A stretch of 64,000 nt of DNA, from the NCBI RefSeq assembly GCF_051014685.1, contig NW_027479402.1, forward strand, positions 1 to 64,000. The letters are read 5' to 3'. This DNA comes from Ptiloglossa arizonensis. Lineage: Eukaryota; Arthropoda; Insecta; Hymenoptera; Colletidae. The notes beneath the pieces were generated by a model. The model was given only the letters and a program-made list of their open reading frames with translations, did no database searches and was not told the origin of the DNA. How positions within the stretch are numbered: position 1 is the stretch's first letter; the number at the start of each line of letters is the position of its first letter. This document shows, one piece after another, positions 10,231 to 22,710 of this stretch. The position numbers were made by a program, and so were the translations under genes.

Positions 10231-12430
10231 ATGTGGCAGTTTGTATGTGAGAAACGCTTGAGAAACTCAAAATTTTCGCAGTTCTGATGCTCGAAACGAA
10301 TAACTAGAACGGCCTAGGGGAAAAGTACGCATACCGTTGTAATCGGGCGAGTTTCTACCTTCAGATGCAACAGAAATTTTGCGGATTGGTCAATCCGTTC
10401 GCGAGATATGGCAGTTTGGAAGTAAGAAACGCTTGAGAAACTCAAAATTTTCGCAGATCTGATGCTCGAAACGAATAACTAGAACGGCCTAGGGGAAAAG
10501 TACGCATAGTGTTGTAATCGGGCGAGTTTCTACTTTCAGATGCAACAGAAATTTTGCGGATTGGTCAATCCGTTCGCGAGATATGGCAGTTTGGAGGTAA
10601 GAAACGCTCGAGAAACTCAAAATTTTCGCAGTTCTGATGCTCGATAAGCATAACTAGAACGGCCTAGGGGAAAAGTACGCACACCGTTGTAATCGGGCGA
10701 GTTTCTACTTTCAGATGCAACAGAAATTTTGCGGATTGGTCAATCCGTTCGCGAGATATGGCAGTTTGGAGGTAAGCAACGCTTGAGAAACTCAAAATTT
10801 TCGCAGTTCTGTTGCTCGAAACGAATAACTAGAACGGGCTAGGGGAAAAGTACGCATACCGTTGTAATCGGGCGAGTTTCTACTTTCAGACGCAACAGAA
10901 ATTTTGCGGATTGGTCAATCCGTTCGCGAGATATGGCAGTTTGGAGGTAAGAAACGCTTGAGGAACTCAAAATTTTCGCAGTTCTGATGCTCGAAACGAA
11001 TAACTAGAACGGCCTAGGGGAAAAGTACGCATACCGTTGTAATCGGGCGAGTTTCTACTTTCAGATGCAACAGAACTTTTGCGGATTGGTCAATCCGTTC
11101 GCGAGATATGGCAGTTTGGATGTAAGAAACGCATGAGAAACTCAAAATTTTCGCGGTTCTGATGCTCGAAACGAATAACAAGAACGGCCTAGGGGAAAAG
11201 TACGCACACCGTTGTAATCGGGCGAGTTTCTACTTTCAGATGCAACAGAAATTTTGCTGATTGGGCAATCCGTTCGCGAGATATGGCAGTTTGGAGGTAA
11301 GCAACGCTTGAGAAACTCAAAATTTTCGCAGTTCTGTTGCTCGAAACGAATAACTAGAACGGGCTAGGGGAAAAGTACGCATACAGTTGTAATCGGGCGA
11401 GTTTCTACTTTCAGATGCATCACAAATTTTGCGGATTGGACAATACGTTCGCGAGATGTGGCTGTTTGTAGGTGAGAAACGCTTGAGAAACTCAAAATTT
11501 TCGCAGTTCTGATGCTCGAAACGAATAACCAGAACGGCCTAGGGGAAAAGTACGCATACCGTTGTAATCGGGCGAGTTTCTACTTTCAGATGCAACAGAA
11601 ATTTTGCGGATTGGTCAATCCGTTCGCGAAATATGGCAGTTTGGAGGTAAGAAACGCTTGAGAAACTCAAAATTTTCGCAGTTCTGATGCTCGAAACGAA
11701 TAACTAGAACGGCCTAGGGGAAAAGTACGCATGCCGTTGTAATCGGGCGAGTTTCTACTTTCAGATGCAACAGAAATTTTGCGGATTGGTCAATCCGTTC
11801 GCGAGATATGGCAGTTTGGATGTAAGAAACGCTTGAGAAACTGAAAATTTTCGCGGTTCTGATGCTCGAAACGAATAACAAGAACGGCCTAGGGGAAAAG
11901 TACGCACAACGTTGTAATCGGGCGAGTTTCTACTTTCAGATGCAACAGAAATTTTGCGGATTGGTCAATCCGTTCGCGAGATATGGCAGTTTGGAGGTAA
12001 GCAACGCTTGAGAAACTCAAAATTTTCGCAGTTCTGATGCTCGAAACGAATAACTAGAACGGGCTAGGGGAAAAGTACTCATACCGTTGTAATCGGGCGA
12101 GTTTCTACTTTCAGATGCGACAGAAATTTTGCGGATTGGTCAATCCGTTCGCGAGATATGGCAGTTTGGAGGTAAGAAACGCTTGAGAAACTCAAAATTT
12201 TCGCGGTTCTGATGCTCGAAACGAATAACAAGAACGGCCTAGGGGGAAAGTACGCACACCGTTGTAATCGGGCGAGTTTCTACTTTCAGATGCAACAGAA
12301 ATTTTGCGGATTGGTCAATCCGTTCGCGAGGTATGGCAGTTTGGAGGTAAGCAACTCTTGAGAAACTCAAAATTTTCGCAGTTCTGTTGCTCGAAACGAA
12401 TAACTAGAACGGGCTAGGGGAAAAGTACGC

Positions 12431-14583
12431 ACACAGTTGTAATCGGGCGAGTTTCTACTTTAAGATGCATCAGAAATTTTGCGGATTGGACAATCCGTTC
12501 GCGAGATGTGGCAGTTTGTAGGTGAGAAACGCTTGAGAAACTCAAAATTTTCGCAGTTCTGATGCTCGAAACGAAAAACTAGAACGGCCTAGGGGAAAAG
12601 TACGCATACCGTTGTAATCGGGCGAGTTTCTACCTTCAGATGCAACAGAAATTTTGCGGATTGGTCAATCCGTTCGCGAGATATGGCAGTTTGGATGTAA
12701 GAAACGCTTGAGAAACTCAGAATTTTCGCAGTTCTGATGCTCGAAACGAATAACTAGAACGGCTTAGGGGAAAAGTACGCATAACGTTGTAATCGGGCGA
12801 GTTTCTACTTTCTGATGCAACAGAAATTTTGCGGATTGGTCAATCCGTTCGCGAGATATGGCAGTTTGGAGGTAAGAAACGCTCGAGAAACTCAAAATTT
12901 TCGCAGTTCTGATGCTCGACAAGCATAACTAGAACGGCCTAGGGGAAAAGTACGCACACCGTTGTAATCGGGCGAGTTTCTACTTTGAGATGCAACAGAA
13001 ATTTTGCGGATTGGTCAATCCGTTCGCGAGATATGGCAGTTTGGATGTAAGAAACGCTCGAGAAACTCAAAATTTTCGCAGTTCTGATGCTCGAAACGAA
13101 TAACTAGAACGGCCTAGGGGAAAAGTACGCACACCGTTGTAATCGGGCGAGTTTCTACTTTCAGATGCAACAGAAATTTTGCGGATTGGTCAATCCGTTC
13201 GCGAGATGTGGCAGTTTGTACGTGAGAAACGCTTGAGAAACTCAAAATTTTCGCAGTTCTGATGCTCGAAACGAATTACTAGAACGGCCTAGGGGAAAAG
13301 TACGCATACCGTTGTAATCGGGCGAGTTTCTACTTTCAGATGCAACAGAAATTTTGCGGATTGGTCAATCCGTTCGCGAGATATGGCAGTTTGGAGGTAA
13401 GAAACGCTTGAGAAACTCAAAATTTTCGCAGTTCTGATGCTCGAAACGAATAACTAGAACGGCCTAGGGGAAAAGTACGCATACCGTTGTAATCGGGCGA
13501 GTTTCTACCTTCAGATGCAACAGAAATTTTGCGGATTGGTCAATCCTTTCGCGAGATATGGCAGTTTGGAAGTAAGAAACGCTTGAGAAACTCAAAATTT
13601 TCGCAGTTCTGATGCTCGAAACGAATAACTGGAACTGCCTAGGGGAAAAGTACGCATACCGTTGTAATCGGGCGAGTTTCTACTTTCAGATGCAACAGAA
13701 ATTTTGCGGATTGGTCAATCCGTTCGCGAGATATGGCAGTTTGGAAGTAAGAAACGCTTGAGAAACTCAAAATTTTCGCGGTTCTGATGCTCGAAACGAA
13801 TAACAAGAACGGCCTAGGGGAAAAGTACGCATACCGTTGTAATCGGGCGAGTTTCTACTTTCAGATGCAACAGAAATTTTGCGGATTGGTCAATCCGTTC
13901 GCGAGATATGGCAGTTTGGAGGTAAGAAACGCTTGAGAAACTCAAAATTTTCGCAGTTCTGATGCTCGAAACGAATAACTAGAACGGCCTAGGGGAAAAG
14001 TACGCATACCGTTGTAATCGGGCGAGTTTCTACCTTCAGATGCAACAGAAATTTTGCGGATTGGTCAATCCTTTCGCGAGATATGGCAGTTTGGAAGTAA
14101 GAAACGCTTGAGAAACTCAAAATTTTCGCAGTTCTGATGCTCGAAACGAATAACTGGAACTGCCTAGGGGAAAAGTACGCATACCGTTGTAATCGGGCGA
14201 GTTTCTACTTTCAGATGCAACAGAAATTTTGCGGATTGGTCAATCCGTTCGCGAGATATGGCAGTTTGGAAGTAAGAAACGCTTGAGAAACTCAAAATTT
14301 TCGCGGTTCTGATGCTCGAAACGAATAACAAGAACGGCCTAGGGGAAAAGTACGCACACCGTTGTAATCGGGCGAGTTTCTACTTTCAGATGCAACAGAA
14401 ATTTTGCGGATTGGTCAATCCGTTCGCGAGATGTGGCAGTTTGTATGTGAGAAACGCTTGAGAAACTCAAAATTTTCGCAGTTCTGATGCTCGAAACGAA
14501 TAACTAGAACGGCCTAGGGGAAAAGTACGCATACCGTTGTAATCGGGCGAGTTTCTACCTTCAGATGCAACAGAAATTTTGCG
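12431..14583 (+). repeat. Segmental copy of 8,231-10,383 (offset 4,200 bp)
   Basis: About 2.15 kb matches with roughly two differences seen by eye (the private changes of the earlier copy near 8,417 and 8,963). The match ends at 14,584, where GCGGATTGG reads GCGAATTGG and the sequence switches to another block. Confidence 0.8.
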
Positions 14584-14631
14584 AATTGGTCAATCCGTTC
14601 GCGAGATATGGCAGTTTGGATGTAAGAAACG

Positions 14632-16180
14632 CTTGAGAAACTCAAAATTTTCGCGGTTCTGATGCTCGAAACGAATAACAAGAACGGCCTAGGGGAAAAG
14701 TACGCACACCGTTGTAATCGGGCGAGTTTCTACTTTCAGATGCAACAGAAATTTTGCTGATTGGGCAATCCGTTCGCGAGATATGGCAGTTTGGAGGTAA
14801 GCAACGCTTGAGAAACTCAAAATTTTCGCAGTTCTGTTGCTCGAAACGAATAACTAGAACGGGCTAGGGGAAAAGTACGCATACAGTTGTAATCGGGCGA
14901 GTTTCTACTTTCAGATGCATCACAAATTTTGCGGATTGGACAATACGTTCGCGAGATGTGGCTGTTTGTAGGTGAGAAACGCTTGAGAAACTCAAAATTT
15001 TCGCAGTTCTGATGCTCGAAACGAATAACCAGAACGGCCTAGGGGAAAAGTACGCATACCGTTGTAATCGGGCGAGTTTCTACTTTCAGATGCAACAGAA
15101 ATTTTGCGGATTGGTCAATCCGTTCGCGAAATATGGCAGTTTGGAGGTAAGAAACGCTTGAGAAACTCAAAATTTTCGCAGTTCTGATGCTCGAAACGAA
15201 TAACTAGAACGGCCTAGGGGAAAAGTACGCATGCCGTTGTAATCGGGCGAGTTTCTACTTTCAGATGCAACAGAAATTTTGCGGATTGGTCAATCCGTTC
15301 GCGAGATATGGCAGTTTGGATGTAAGAAACGCTTGAGAAACTGAAAATTTTCGCGGTTCTGATGCTCGAAACGAATAACAAGAACGGCCTAGGGGAAAAG
15401 TACGCACAACGTTGTAATCGGGCGAGTTTCTACTTTCAGATGCAACAGAAATTTTGCGGATTGGTCAATCCGTTCGCGAGATATGGCAGTTTGGAGGTAA
15501 GCAACGCTTGAGAAACTCAAAATTTTCGCAGTTCTGATGCTCGAAACGAATAACTAGAACGGGCTAGGGGAAAAGTACTCATACCGTTGTAATCGGGCGA
15601 GTTTCTACTTTCAGATGCGACAGAAATTTTGCGGATTGGTCAATCCGTTCGCGAGATATGGCAGTTTGGAGGTAAGAAACGCTTGAGAAACTCAAAATTT
15701 TCGCGGTTCTGATGCTCGAAACGAATAACAAGAACGGCCTAGGGGGAAAGTACGCACACCGTTGTAATCGGGCGAGTTTCTACTTTCAGATGCAACAGAA
15801 ATTTTGCGGATTGGTCAATCCGTTCGCGAGGTATGGCAGTTTGGAGGTAAGCAACTCTTGAGAAACTCAAAATTTTCGCAGTTCTGTTGCTCGAAACGAA
15901 TAACTAGAACGGGCTAGGGGAAAAGTACGCACACAGTTGTAATCGGGCGAGTTTCTACTTTAAGATGCATCAGAAATTTTGCGGATTGGACAATCCGTTC
16001 GCGAGATGTGGCAGTTTGTAGGTGAGAAACGCTTGAGAAACTCAAAATTTTCGCAGTTCTGATGCTCGAAACGAAAAACTAGAACGGCCTAGGGGAAAAG
16101 TACGCATACCGTTGTAATCGGGCGAGTTTCTACCTTCAGATGCAACAGAAATTTTGCGGATTGGTCAATCCGTTCGCGAG
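14632..16180 (+). repeat. Segmental copy of 11,132-12,680 (offset 3,500 bp)
   Basis: Shared rare variants are GCTGATTGGGC, GCATCACAAATT, GGACAATACG, GCGAAATATGG, CATGCCG, CACAACG and TACTCATACC, all at offset 3,500. The match stops at 16,181, where GATATGG reads GGTATGG. Confidence 0.8.
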
Positions 16181-16185
16181 GTATG

Positions 16186-18205
16186 GCAGTTTGGAAGTAA
16201 GAAACGCTTGAGAAACTCAAAATTTTCGCAGTTCTGATGCTCGAAACGAATAACTGGAACTGCCTAGGGGAAAAGTACGCATACCGTTGTAATCGGGCGA
16301 GTTTCTACTTTCAGATGCAACAGAAATTTTGCGGATTGGTCAATCCGTTCGCGAGATATGGCAGTTTGGAAGTAAGAAACGCTTGAGAAACTCAAAATTT
16401 TCGCGGTTCTGATGCTCGAAACGAATAACAAGAACGGCCTAGGGGAAAAGTACGCACACCGTTGTAATCGGGCGAGTTTCTACTTTCAGATGCAACAGAA
16501 ATTTTGCGGATTGGTCAATCCGTTCGCGAGATGTGGCAGTTTGTATGTGAGAAACGCTTGAGAAACTCAAAATTTTCGCAGTTCTGATGCTCGAAACGAA
16601 TAACTAGAACGGCCTAGGGGAAAAGTACGCATACCGTTGTAATCGGGCGAGTTTCTACCTTCAGATGCAACAGAAATTTTGCGGATTGGTCAATCCGTTC
16701 GCGAGATATGGCAGTTTGGAAGTAAGAAACGCTTGAGAAACTCAAAATTTTCGCAGATCTGATGCTCGAAACGAATAACTAGAACGGCCTAGGGGAAAAG
16801 TACGCATAGTGTTGTAATCGGGCGAGTTTCTACTTTCAGATGCAACAGAAATTTTGCGGATTGGTCAATCCGTTCGCGAGATATGGCAGTTTGGAGGTAA
16901 GCAACGCTTGAGAAACTCAAAATTTTCGCAGTTCTGTTGCTCGAAACGAATAACTAGAACGGGCTAGGGGAAAAGTACGCATACCGTTGTAATCGGGCGA
17001 GTTTCTACTTTCAGACGCAACAGAAATTTTGCGGATTGGTCAATCCGTTCGCGAGATATGGCAGTTTGGAGGTAAGAAACGCTTGAGGAACTCAAAATTT
17101 TCGCAGTTCTGATGCTCGAAACGAATAACTAGAACGGCCTAGGGGAAAAGTACGCATACCGTTGTAATCGGGCGAGTTTCTACTTTCAGATGCAACAGAA
17201 CTTTTGCGGATTGGTGAATCCGTTCGCGAGATATGGCAGTTTGGATGTAAGAAACGCTTGAGAAACTCAAAATTTTCGCGGTTCTGATGCTCGAAACGAA
17301 TAACAAGAACGGCCTAGGGGAAAAGTACGCACACCGTTGTAATCGGGCGAGTTTCTACTTTCAGATGCAACAGAAATTTTGCTGATTGGGCAATCCGTTC
17401 GCGAGATATGGCAGTTTGGAGGTAAGCAACGCTTGAGAAACTCAAAATTTTCGCAGTTCTGTTGCTCGAAACGAATAACTAGAACGGGCTAGGGGAAAAG
17501 TACGCATACAGTTGTAATCGGGCGAGTTTCTACTTTCAGATGCATCACAAATTTTGCGGATTGGACAATACGTTAGCGAGATGTGGCTGTTTGTAGGTGA
17601 GAAACGCTTGAGAAACTCAAAATTTTCGCAGTTCTGATGCTCGAAACGAATAACCAGAACGGCCTAGGGGAAAAGTACGCATACCGTTGTAATCGGGCGA
17701 GTTTCTACTTTCAGATGCAACAGAAATTTTGCGGATTGGTCAATCCGTTCGCGAAATATGGCAGTTTGGAGGTAAGAAACGCTTGAGAAACTCAAAATTT
17801 TCGCAGTTCTGATGCTCGAAACGAATAACTAGAACGGCCTAGGGGAAAAGTACGCATGCCGTTGTAATCGGGCGAGTTTCTACTTTCAGATGCAACAGAA
17901 ATTTTGCGGATTGGTCAATCCGTTCGCGAGATATGGCAGTTTGGATGAAAGAAACGCTTGAGAAACTGAAAATTTTCGCGGTTCTGATGCTCGAAACGAA
18001 TAACAAGAACGGCCTAGGGGAAAAGTACGCACAACGTTGTAATCGGGCGAGTTTCTACTTTCAGATGCAACAGAAATTTTGCGGATTGGTCAATCCGTTC
18101 GCGAGATATGGCAGTTTGGAGGTAAGCAACGCTTGAGAAACTCAAAATTTTCGCAGTTCTGATGCTCGAAACGAATAACTAGAACGGGCTAGGGGAAAAG
18201 TACTC
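16186..18205 (+). repeat. Segmental copy of about 9,886-12,080 with one monomer missing
   Basis: The left part matches at offset 6,300 (for example CAGATCTGATG at 16,754 and 10,454). From about 16,900 the offset becomes 6,125 (GCATCACAAA at 17,543 and 11,418). One 175-bp monomer was therefore removed, or an extra one gained in the other copy, at about 16.89 kb without breaking register. Confidence 0.75.
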
Positions 18206-20655
18206 ATACCGTTGTAATCGGGCGAGTTTCTACTTTCAGATGCGACAGAAATTTCGCGGATTGGTCAATCCGTTCGCGAGATATGGCAGTTTGGAGGTAA
18301 GAAACGCTTGAGAAACTCAAAATTTTCGCGGTTCTGATGCTCGAAACGAATAACAAGAACGGCCTAGGGGGAAAGTACGCACACCGTTGTAATCGGGCGA
18401 GTTTCTACTTTCAGATGCAACAGAAATTTTGCGGATTGGTCAATCCGTTCGCGAGGTATGGCAGTTTGGAGGTAAGCAACTCTTGAGAAACTCAAAATTT
18501 TCGCAGTTCTGTTGCTCGAAACGAATAACTAGAACGGGCTAGGGGAAAAGTACGCACACAGTTGTAATCGGGCGAGTTTCTACTTTAAGATGCATCAGAA
18601 ATTTTGCGGATTGGACAATCCGTTCGCGAGATGTGGCAGTTTGTAGGTGAGAAACGCTTGAGAAACTCAAAATTTTCGCAGTTCTGATGCTCGAAACGAA
18701 AAACTAGAACGGCCTAGGGGAAAAGTACGCATACCGTTGTAATCGGGCGAGTTTCTACCTTCAGATGCAACAGAAATTTTGCGGATTGGTCAATCCGTTC
18801 GCGAGATATGGCAGTTTGGATGTAAGAAACGCTTGAGAAACTCAGAATTTTCGCAGTTCTGATGCTCGAAACGAATAACTAGAACGGCCTAGGGGAAAAG
18901 TACGCATAACGTTGTAATCGGGCGAGTTTCTACTTTCTGATGAAACAGAAATTTTGCGGATTGGTCAATCCGTTCGCGAGATATGGCAGTTTGGAGGTAA
19001 GAAACGCTCGAGAAACTCAAAATTTTCGCAGTTCTGATGCTCGACAAGCATAACTAGAACGGCCTAGGGGAAAAGTACGCACACCGTTGTAATCGGGCGA
19101 GTTTCTACTTTCAGATGCAACAGAAATTTTGCGGATTGGTCAATCCGTTCGCGAGATATGGCGGTTTGGATGTAAGAAACGCTTGAGAAACTCAAAATTT
19201 TCGCGGTTCTGATGCTCGAAACGAATAACAAGAACGGCCTAGGGGAAAAGTACGCACACCGTTGTAATCGGGCGAGTTTCTACTTTCAGATGCAACAGAA
19301 ATTTTGCGGATTGGTCAATCCGTTCGCGAGGTATGGCAGTTTGGAGGTAAGCAACTCTTGAGAAACTCAAAATTTTCGCAGTTCTGTTGCTCGAAACGAA
19401 TAACTAGAACGGGCTAGGGGAAAAGTACGCACACAGTTGTAATCGGGCGAGTTTCTACTTTAAGATGCATCAGAAATTTTGCGGATTGGACAATCCGTTC
19501 GCGAGATGTGGCAGTTTGTAGGTGAGAAACGCTTGAGAAACTCAAAATTTTCGCAGTTCTGATGCTCGAAACGAAAAACTAGAACGGCCTAGGGGAAAAG
19601 TACGCATACCGTTGTAATCGGGCGAGTTTCTACCTTCAGATGCAACAGAAATTTTGCGGATTGGTCAATCCGTTCGCGAGATATGGCAGTTTGGATGTAA
19701 GAAACGCTTGAGAAACTCAGAATTTTCGCAGTTCTGATGCTCGAAACGAATAACTAGAACGGCTTAGGGGAAAAGTACGCATAACGTTGTAATCGGGCGA
19801 GATTCTACTTTCTGATGCAACAGAAATTTTGCGGATTGGTCAATCCGTTCGCGAGATATGGCAGTTTGGAGGTAAGAAACGCTCGAGAAACTCAAAATTT
19901 TCGCAGTTCTGATGCTCGACAAGCATAACTAGAACGGCCTAGGGGAAAAGTACGCACACCGTTGTAATCGGGCGAGTTTCTACTTTGAGATGCAACAGAA
20001 ATTTTGCGGATTGGTCAATCCGTTCGCGAGATATGGCAGTTTGGATGTAAGAAACGCTCGAGAAACTCAAAATTTTCGCAGTTCTGATGCTCGAAACGAA
20101 TAACTAGAACGGCCTAGGGGAAAAGTACGCACACCGTTGTAATCGGGCGAGTTTCTACTTTCAGATGCAACAGAAATTTTGCGGATTGGTCAATCCGTTC
20201 GCGAGATGTGGCAGTTTGTACGTGAGAAACGCTTGAGAAACTCAAAATTTTCGCAGTTCTGATGCTCGAAACGAATTACTAGAACGGCCTAGGGGAGAAG
20301 TACGCATACCGTTGTAATCGGGCGAGTTTCTACTTTCAGATGCAACAGAAATTTTGCGGATTGGTCAATCCGTTCGCGAGATATGGCAGTTTGGAGGTAA
20401 GAAACGCTTGAGAAACTCAAAATTTTCGCAGTTCTGATGCTCGAAACGAATAACTAGAACGGCCTAGGGGAAAAGTACGCATACCGTTGTAATCGGGCGA
20501 GTTTCTACCTTCAGATGCAACAGAAATTTTGCGGATTGGTCAATCCTTTCGCGAGATATGGCAGTTTGGAAGTAAGAAACGCTTGAGAAACTCAAAATTT
20601 TCGCAGTTCTGATGCTCGAAACGAATAACTGGAACTGCCTAGGGGAAAAGTACGC
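18206..20655 (+). repeat. 14-mer HOR (2,450 bp), copy 3, detached
   Basis: Matches 4,556-7,005 at offset 13,650 (78 monomers), including GGCGGTTTGGA at 19,160, GGCTTAGGGG at 19,761, TTTGAGATGC at 19,984 and GGAACTGCCT at 20,631. Private changes include GATGAAACAG near 18,940 and GGGGAGAAG near 20,293. It lies about 8.75 kb beyond the tandem pair. Confidence 0.8.
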
Positions 20656-22060
20656 ATACCGTTGTAATCGGGCGAGTTTCTACTTTCAGATGCAACAGAA
20701 ATTTTGCGGATTGGTCAATCCGTTCGCGAGATATGGCAGTTTGGAAGTAAGAAACGCTTGAGAAACTCAAAATTTTCGCGGTTCTGATGCTCGAAACGAA
20801 TAACAAGAACGGCCTAGGGGAAAAGTACGCACACCGTTGTAATCGGGCGAGTTTCTACTTTCAGATGCAACAGAAATTTTGCGGATTGGTCAATCCGTTC
20901 GCGAGATGTGGCAGTTTGTATGTGAGAAACGCTTGAGAAACTCAAAATTTTCGCAGTTCTGATGCTCGAAACGAATAACTAGAACGGCCTAGGGGAAAAG
21001 TACGCATACCGTTGTAATCGGGCGAGTTTCTACCTTCAGATGCAACAGAAATTTTGCGGATTGGTCAATCCGTTCGCGAGATATGGCAGTTTGGAAGTAA
21101 GAAACGCTTGAGAAACTCAAAATTTTCGCAGATCTGATGCTCGAAACGAATAACTAGAACGGCCTAGGGGAAAAGTACGCATAGTGTTGTAATCGGGCGA
21201 GTTTCTACTTTCAGATGCAACAGAAATTTTGCGGATTGGTCAATCCGTTCGCGAGATATGGCAGTTTGGAGGTAAGAAACGCTCGAGAAACTCAAAATTT
21301 TCGCAGTTCTGATGCTCGAAACGAATAACTAGAACGGCCTAGGGGAAAAGTACGCATACCGTTGTAATCGGGCGAGTTTCTACTTTCAGACGCAACAGAA
21401 ATTTTGCGGATTGGTCAATCCGTTCGCGAGATATGGCAGTTTGGAGGTAAGAAACGCTTGAGGAACTCAAAATTTTCGCAGTTCTGATGCTCGAAACGAA
21501 TAACTAGAACGGCCTAGGGGAAAAGTACGCATACCGTTGTAATCGGGCGAGTTTCTACTTTCAGATGCAACAGAACTTTTGCGGATTGGTCAATCCGTTC
21601 GCGAGATATGGCAGTTTGGATGTAAGAAACGCTTGAGAAACTCAAAATTTTCGCGGTTCTGATGCTCGAAACGAATAACAAGAACGGCCTAGGGGAAAAG
21701 TACGCACACCGTTGTAATCGGGCGAGTTTCTACTTTCAGATGCAACAGAAATTTTGCTGATTGGGCAATCCGTTCGCGAGATATGGCAGTTTGGAGGTAA
21801 GCAACGCTTGAGAAACTCAAAATTTTCGCAGTTCTGTTGCTCGAAACGAATAACTAGAACGGGCTAGGGGAAAAGTACGCATACAGTTGTAATCGGGCGA
21901 GTTTCTACTTTCAGATGCATCACAAATTTTGCGGATTGGACAATCAGTTCGCGAGATATGGCAGTTTGGAGGTAAGAAACGCTCGAGAAACTCAAAATTT
22001 TCGCAGTTCTGATGCTCGACAAGCACAACTAGAACGGCCTAGGGGAAAAGTTCGCACACC

Positions 22061-22062
22061 GG
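22061..22062 (+). repeat. 1-bp insertion marker of the 176-bp monomers (first of 12)
   Basis: ACACCG reads ACACCGG before TTGTAATCGGG. The same insertion is at 23,462, 25,038, 27,489, 29,065, 37,109, 38,860, 39,736, 44,287, 46,387, 48,488 and 50,588. It always travels with GCACAACTAG upstream and with GCAATAG and CAGTTCGGAGG downstream, so all twelve share one origin. Confidence 0.93.
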
Positions 22063-22710
22063 TTGTAATCGGGCGAGTTTCTACTTTCAGATGCAATAGA
22101 AATTTTGCGGATTGGTCAATCCGTTCGCGAGATATGGCAGTTCGGAGGTAAGAAACGGTTGAGAAACTCAAAATTTTAACAGTTCTGATGCTCGAAACGA
22201 ATAACCAGAACGGCCTAGGGGAAACGTACGCATACCGTTGTAATCGGGCGAGTTTCTACTTTCAGATGCATCAGAACTTTTGCGGATTGGTCAATCCGTT
22301 CGCGAGATATGGCAGTTTGGATGTAAGAAACGCTTGAGAAACTCAAAATTTTCGCGGTTCTGATGCTCGAAACGAATAACAAGAACGGCCTAGGGGAAAA
22401 GTACGCACACCGTTGTAATCGGGCGAGTTTCTACTTTCAGATGCAACAGAAATTTTGCTGATTGGGCAATCCGTTCGCGAGATATGGCAGTTTGGATGTA
22501 AGCAACGCTTGAGAAACTCAAAATTTTCGCAGTTCTGTTGCTCGAAACGAATAACTAGAACGGGCTAGGGGAAAAGTACGCATACAGTTGTAATCGGGCG
22601 AGTTTCTACTTTCAGATGCATCACAAATTTTGCGGATTGGACAATACGTTCGCGAGATGTGGCTGTTTGTAGGTGAGAAACGCTTGAGAAACTCAAAATT
22701 TTCGCAGTTC

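Larger units (their letters stand above)
4556..21950 (+). repeat. Array region II: nested higher-order repeats in exact 175-bp register
   Basis: No single-base length change occurs here; every landmark stays a multiple of 175 apart until 22,061. The TACTCATACC marker appears at 4,551, 12,076, 15,576 and 18,201, spacings of 43, 20 and 15 monomers. Large blocks recur at offsets of 2,450, 3,500, 4,200, 6,125/6,300 and 11,200 bp. This indicates repeated unequal exchange of multi-monomer blocks. No gene is seen. Confidence 0.85.

Noticed and set aside
21915..22151. Recurrent 78-codon frames at 21,915, 23,316, 24,892, 27,343, 28,919, 36,963, 44,141, 46,241, 48,342 and 50,442
   Set aside because: They recur exactly where the 1-bp marker insertion recurs and have minus-strand counterparts in the same DNA. 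They are copies of non-coding repeat, not a gene family.
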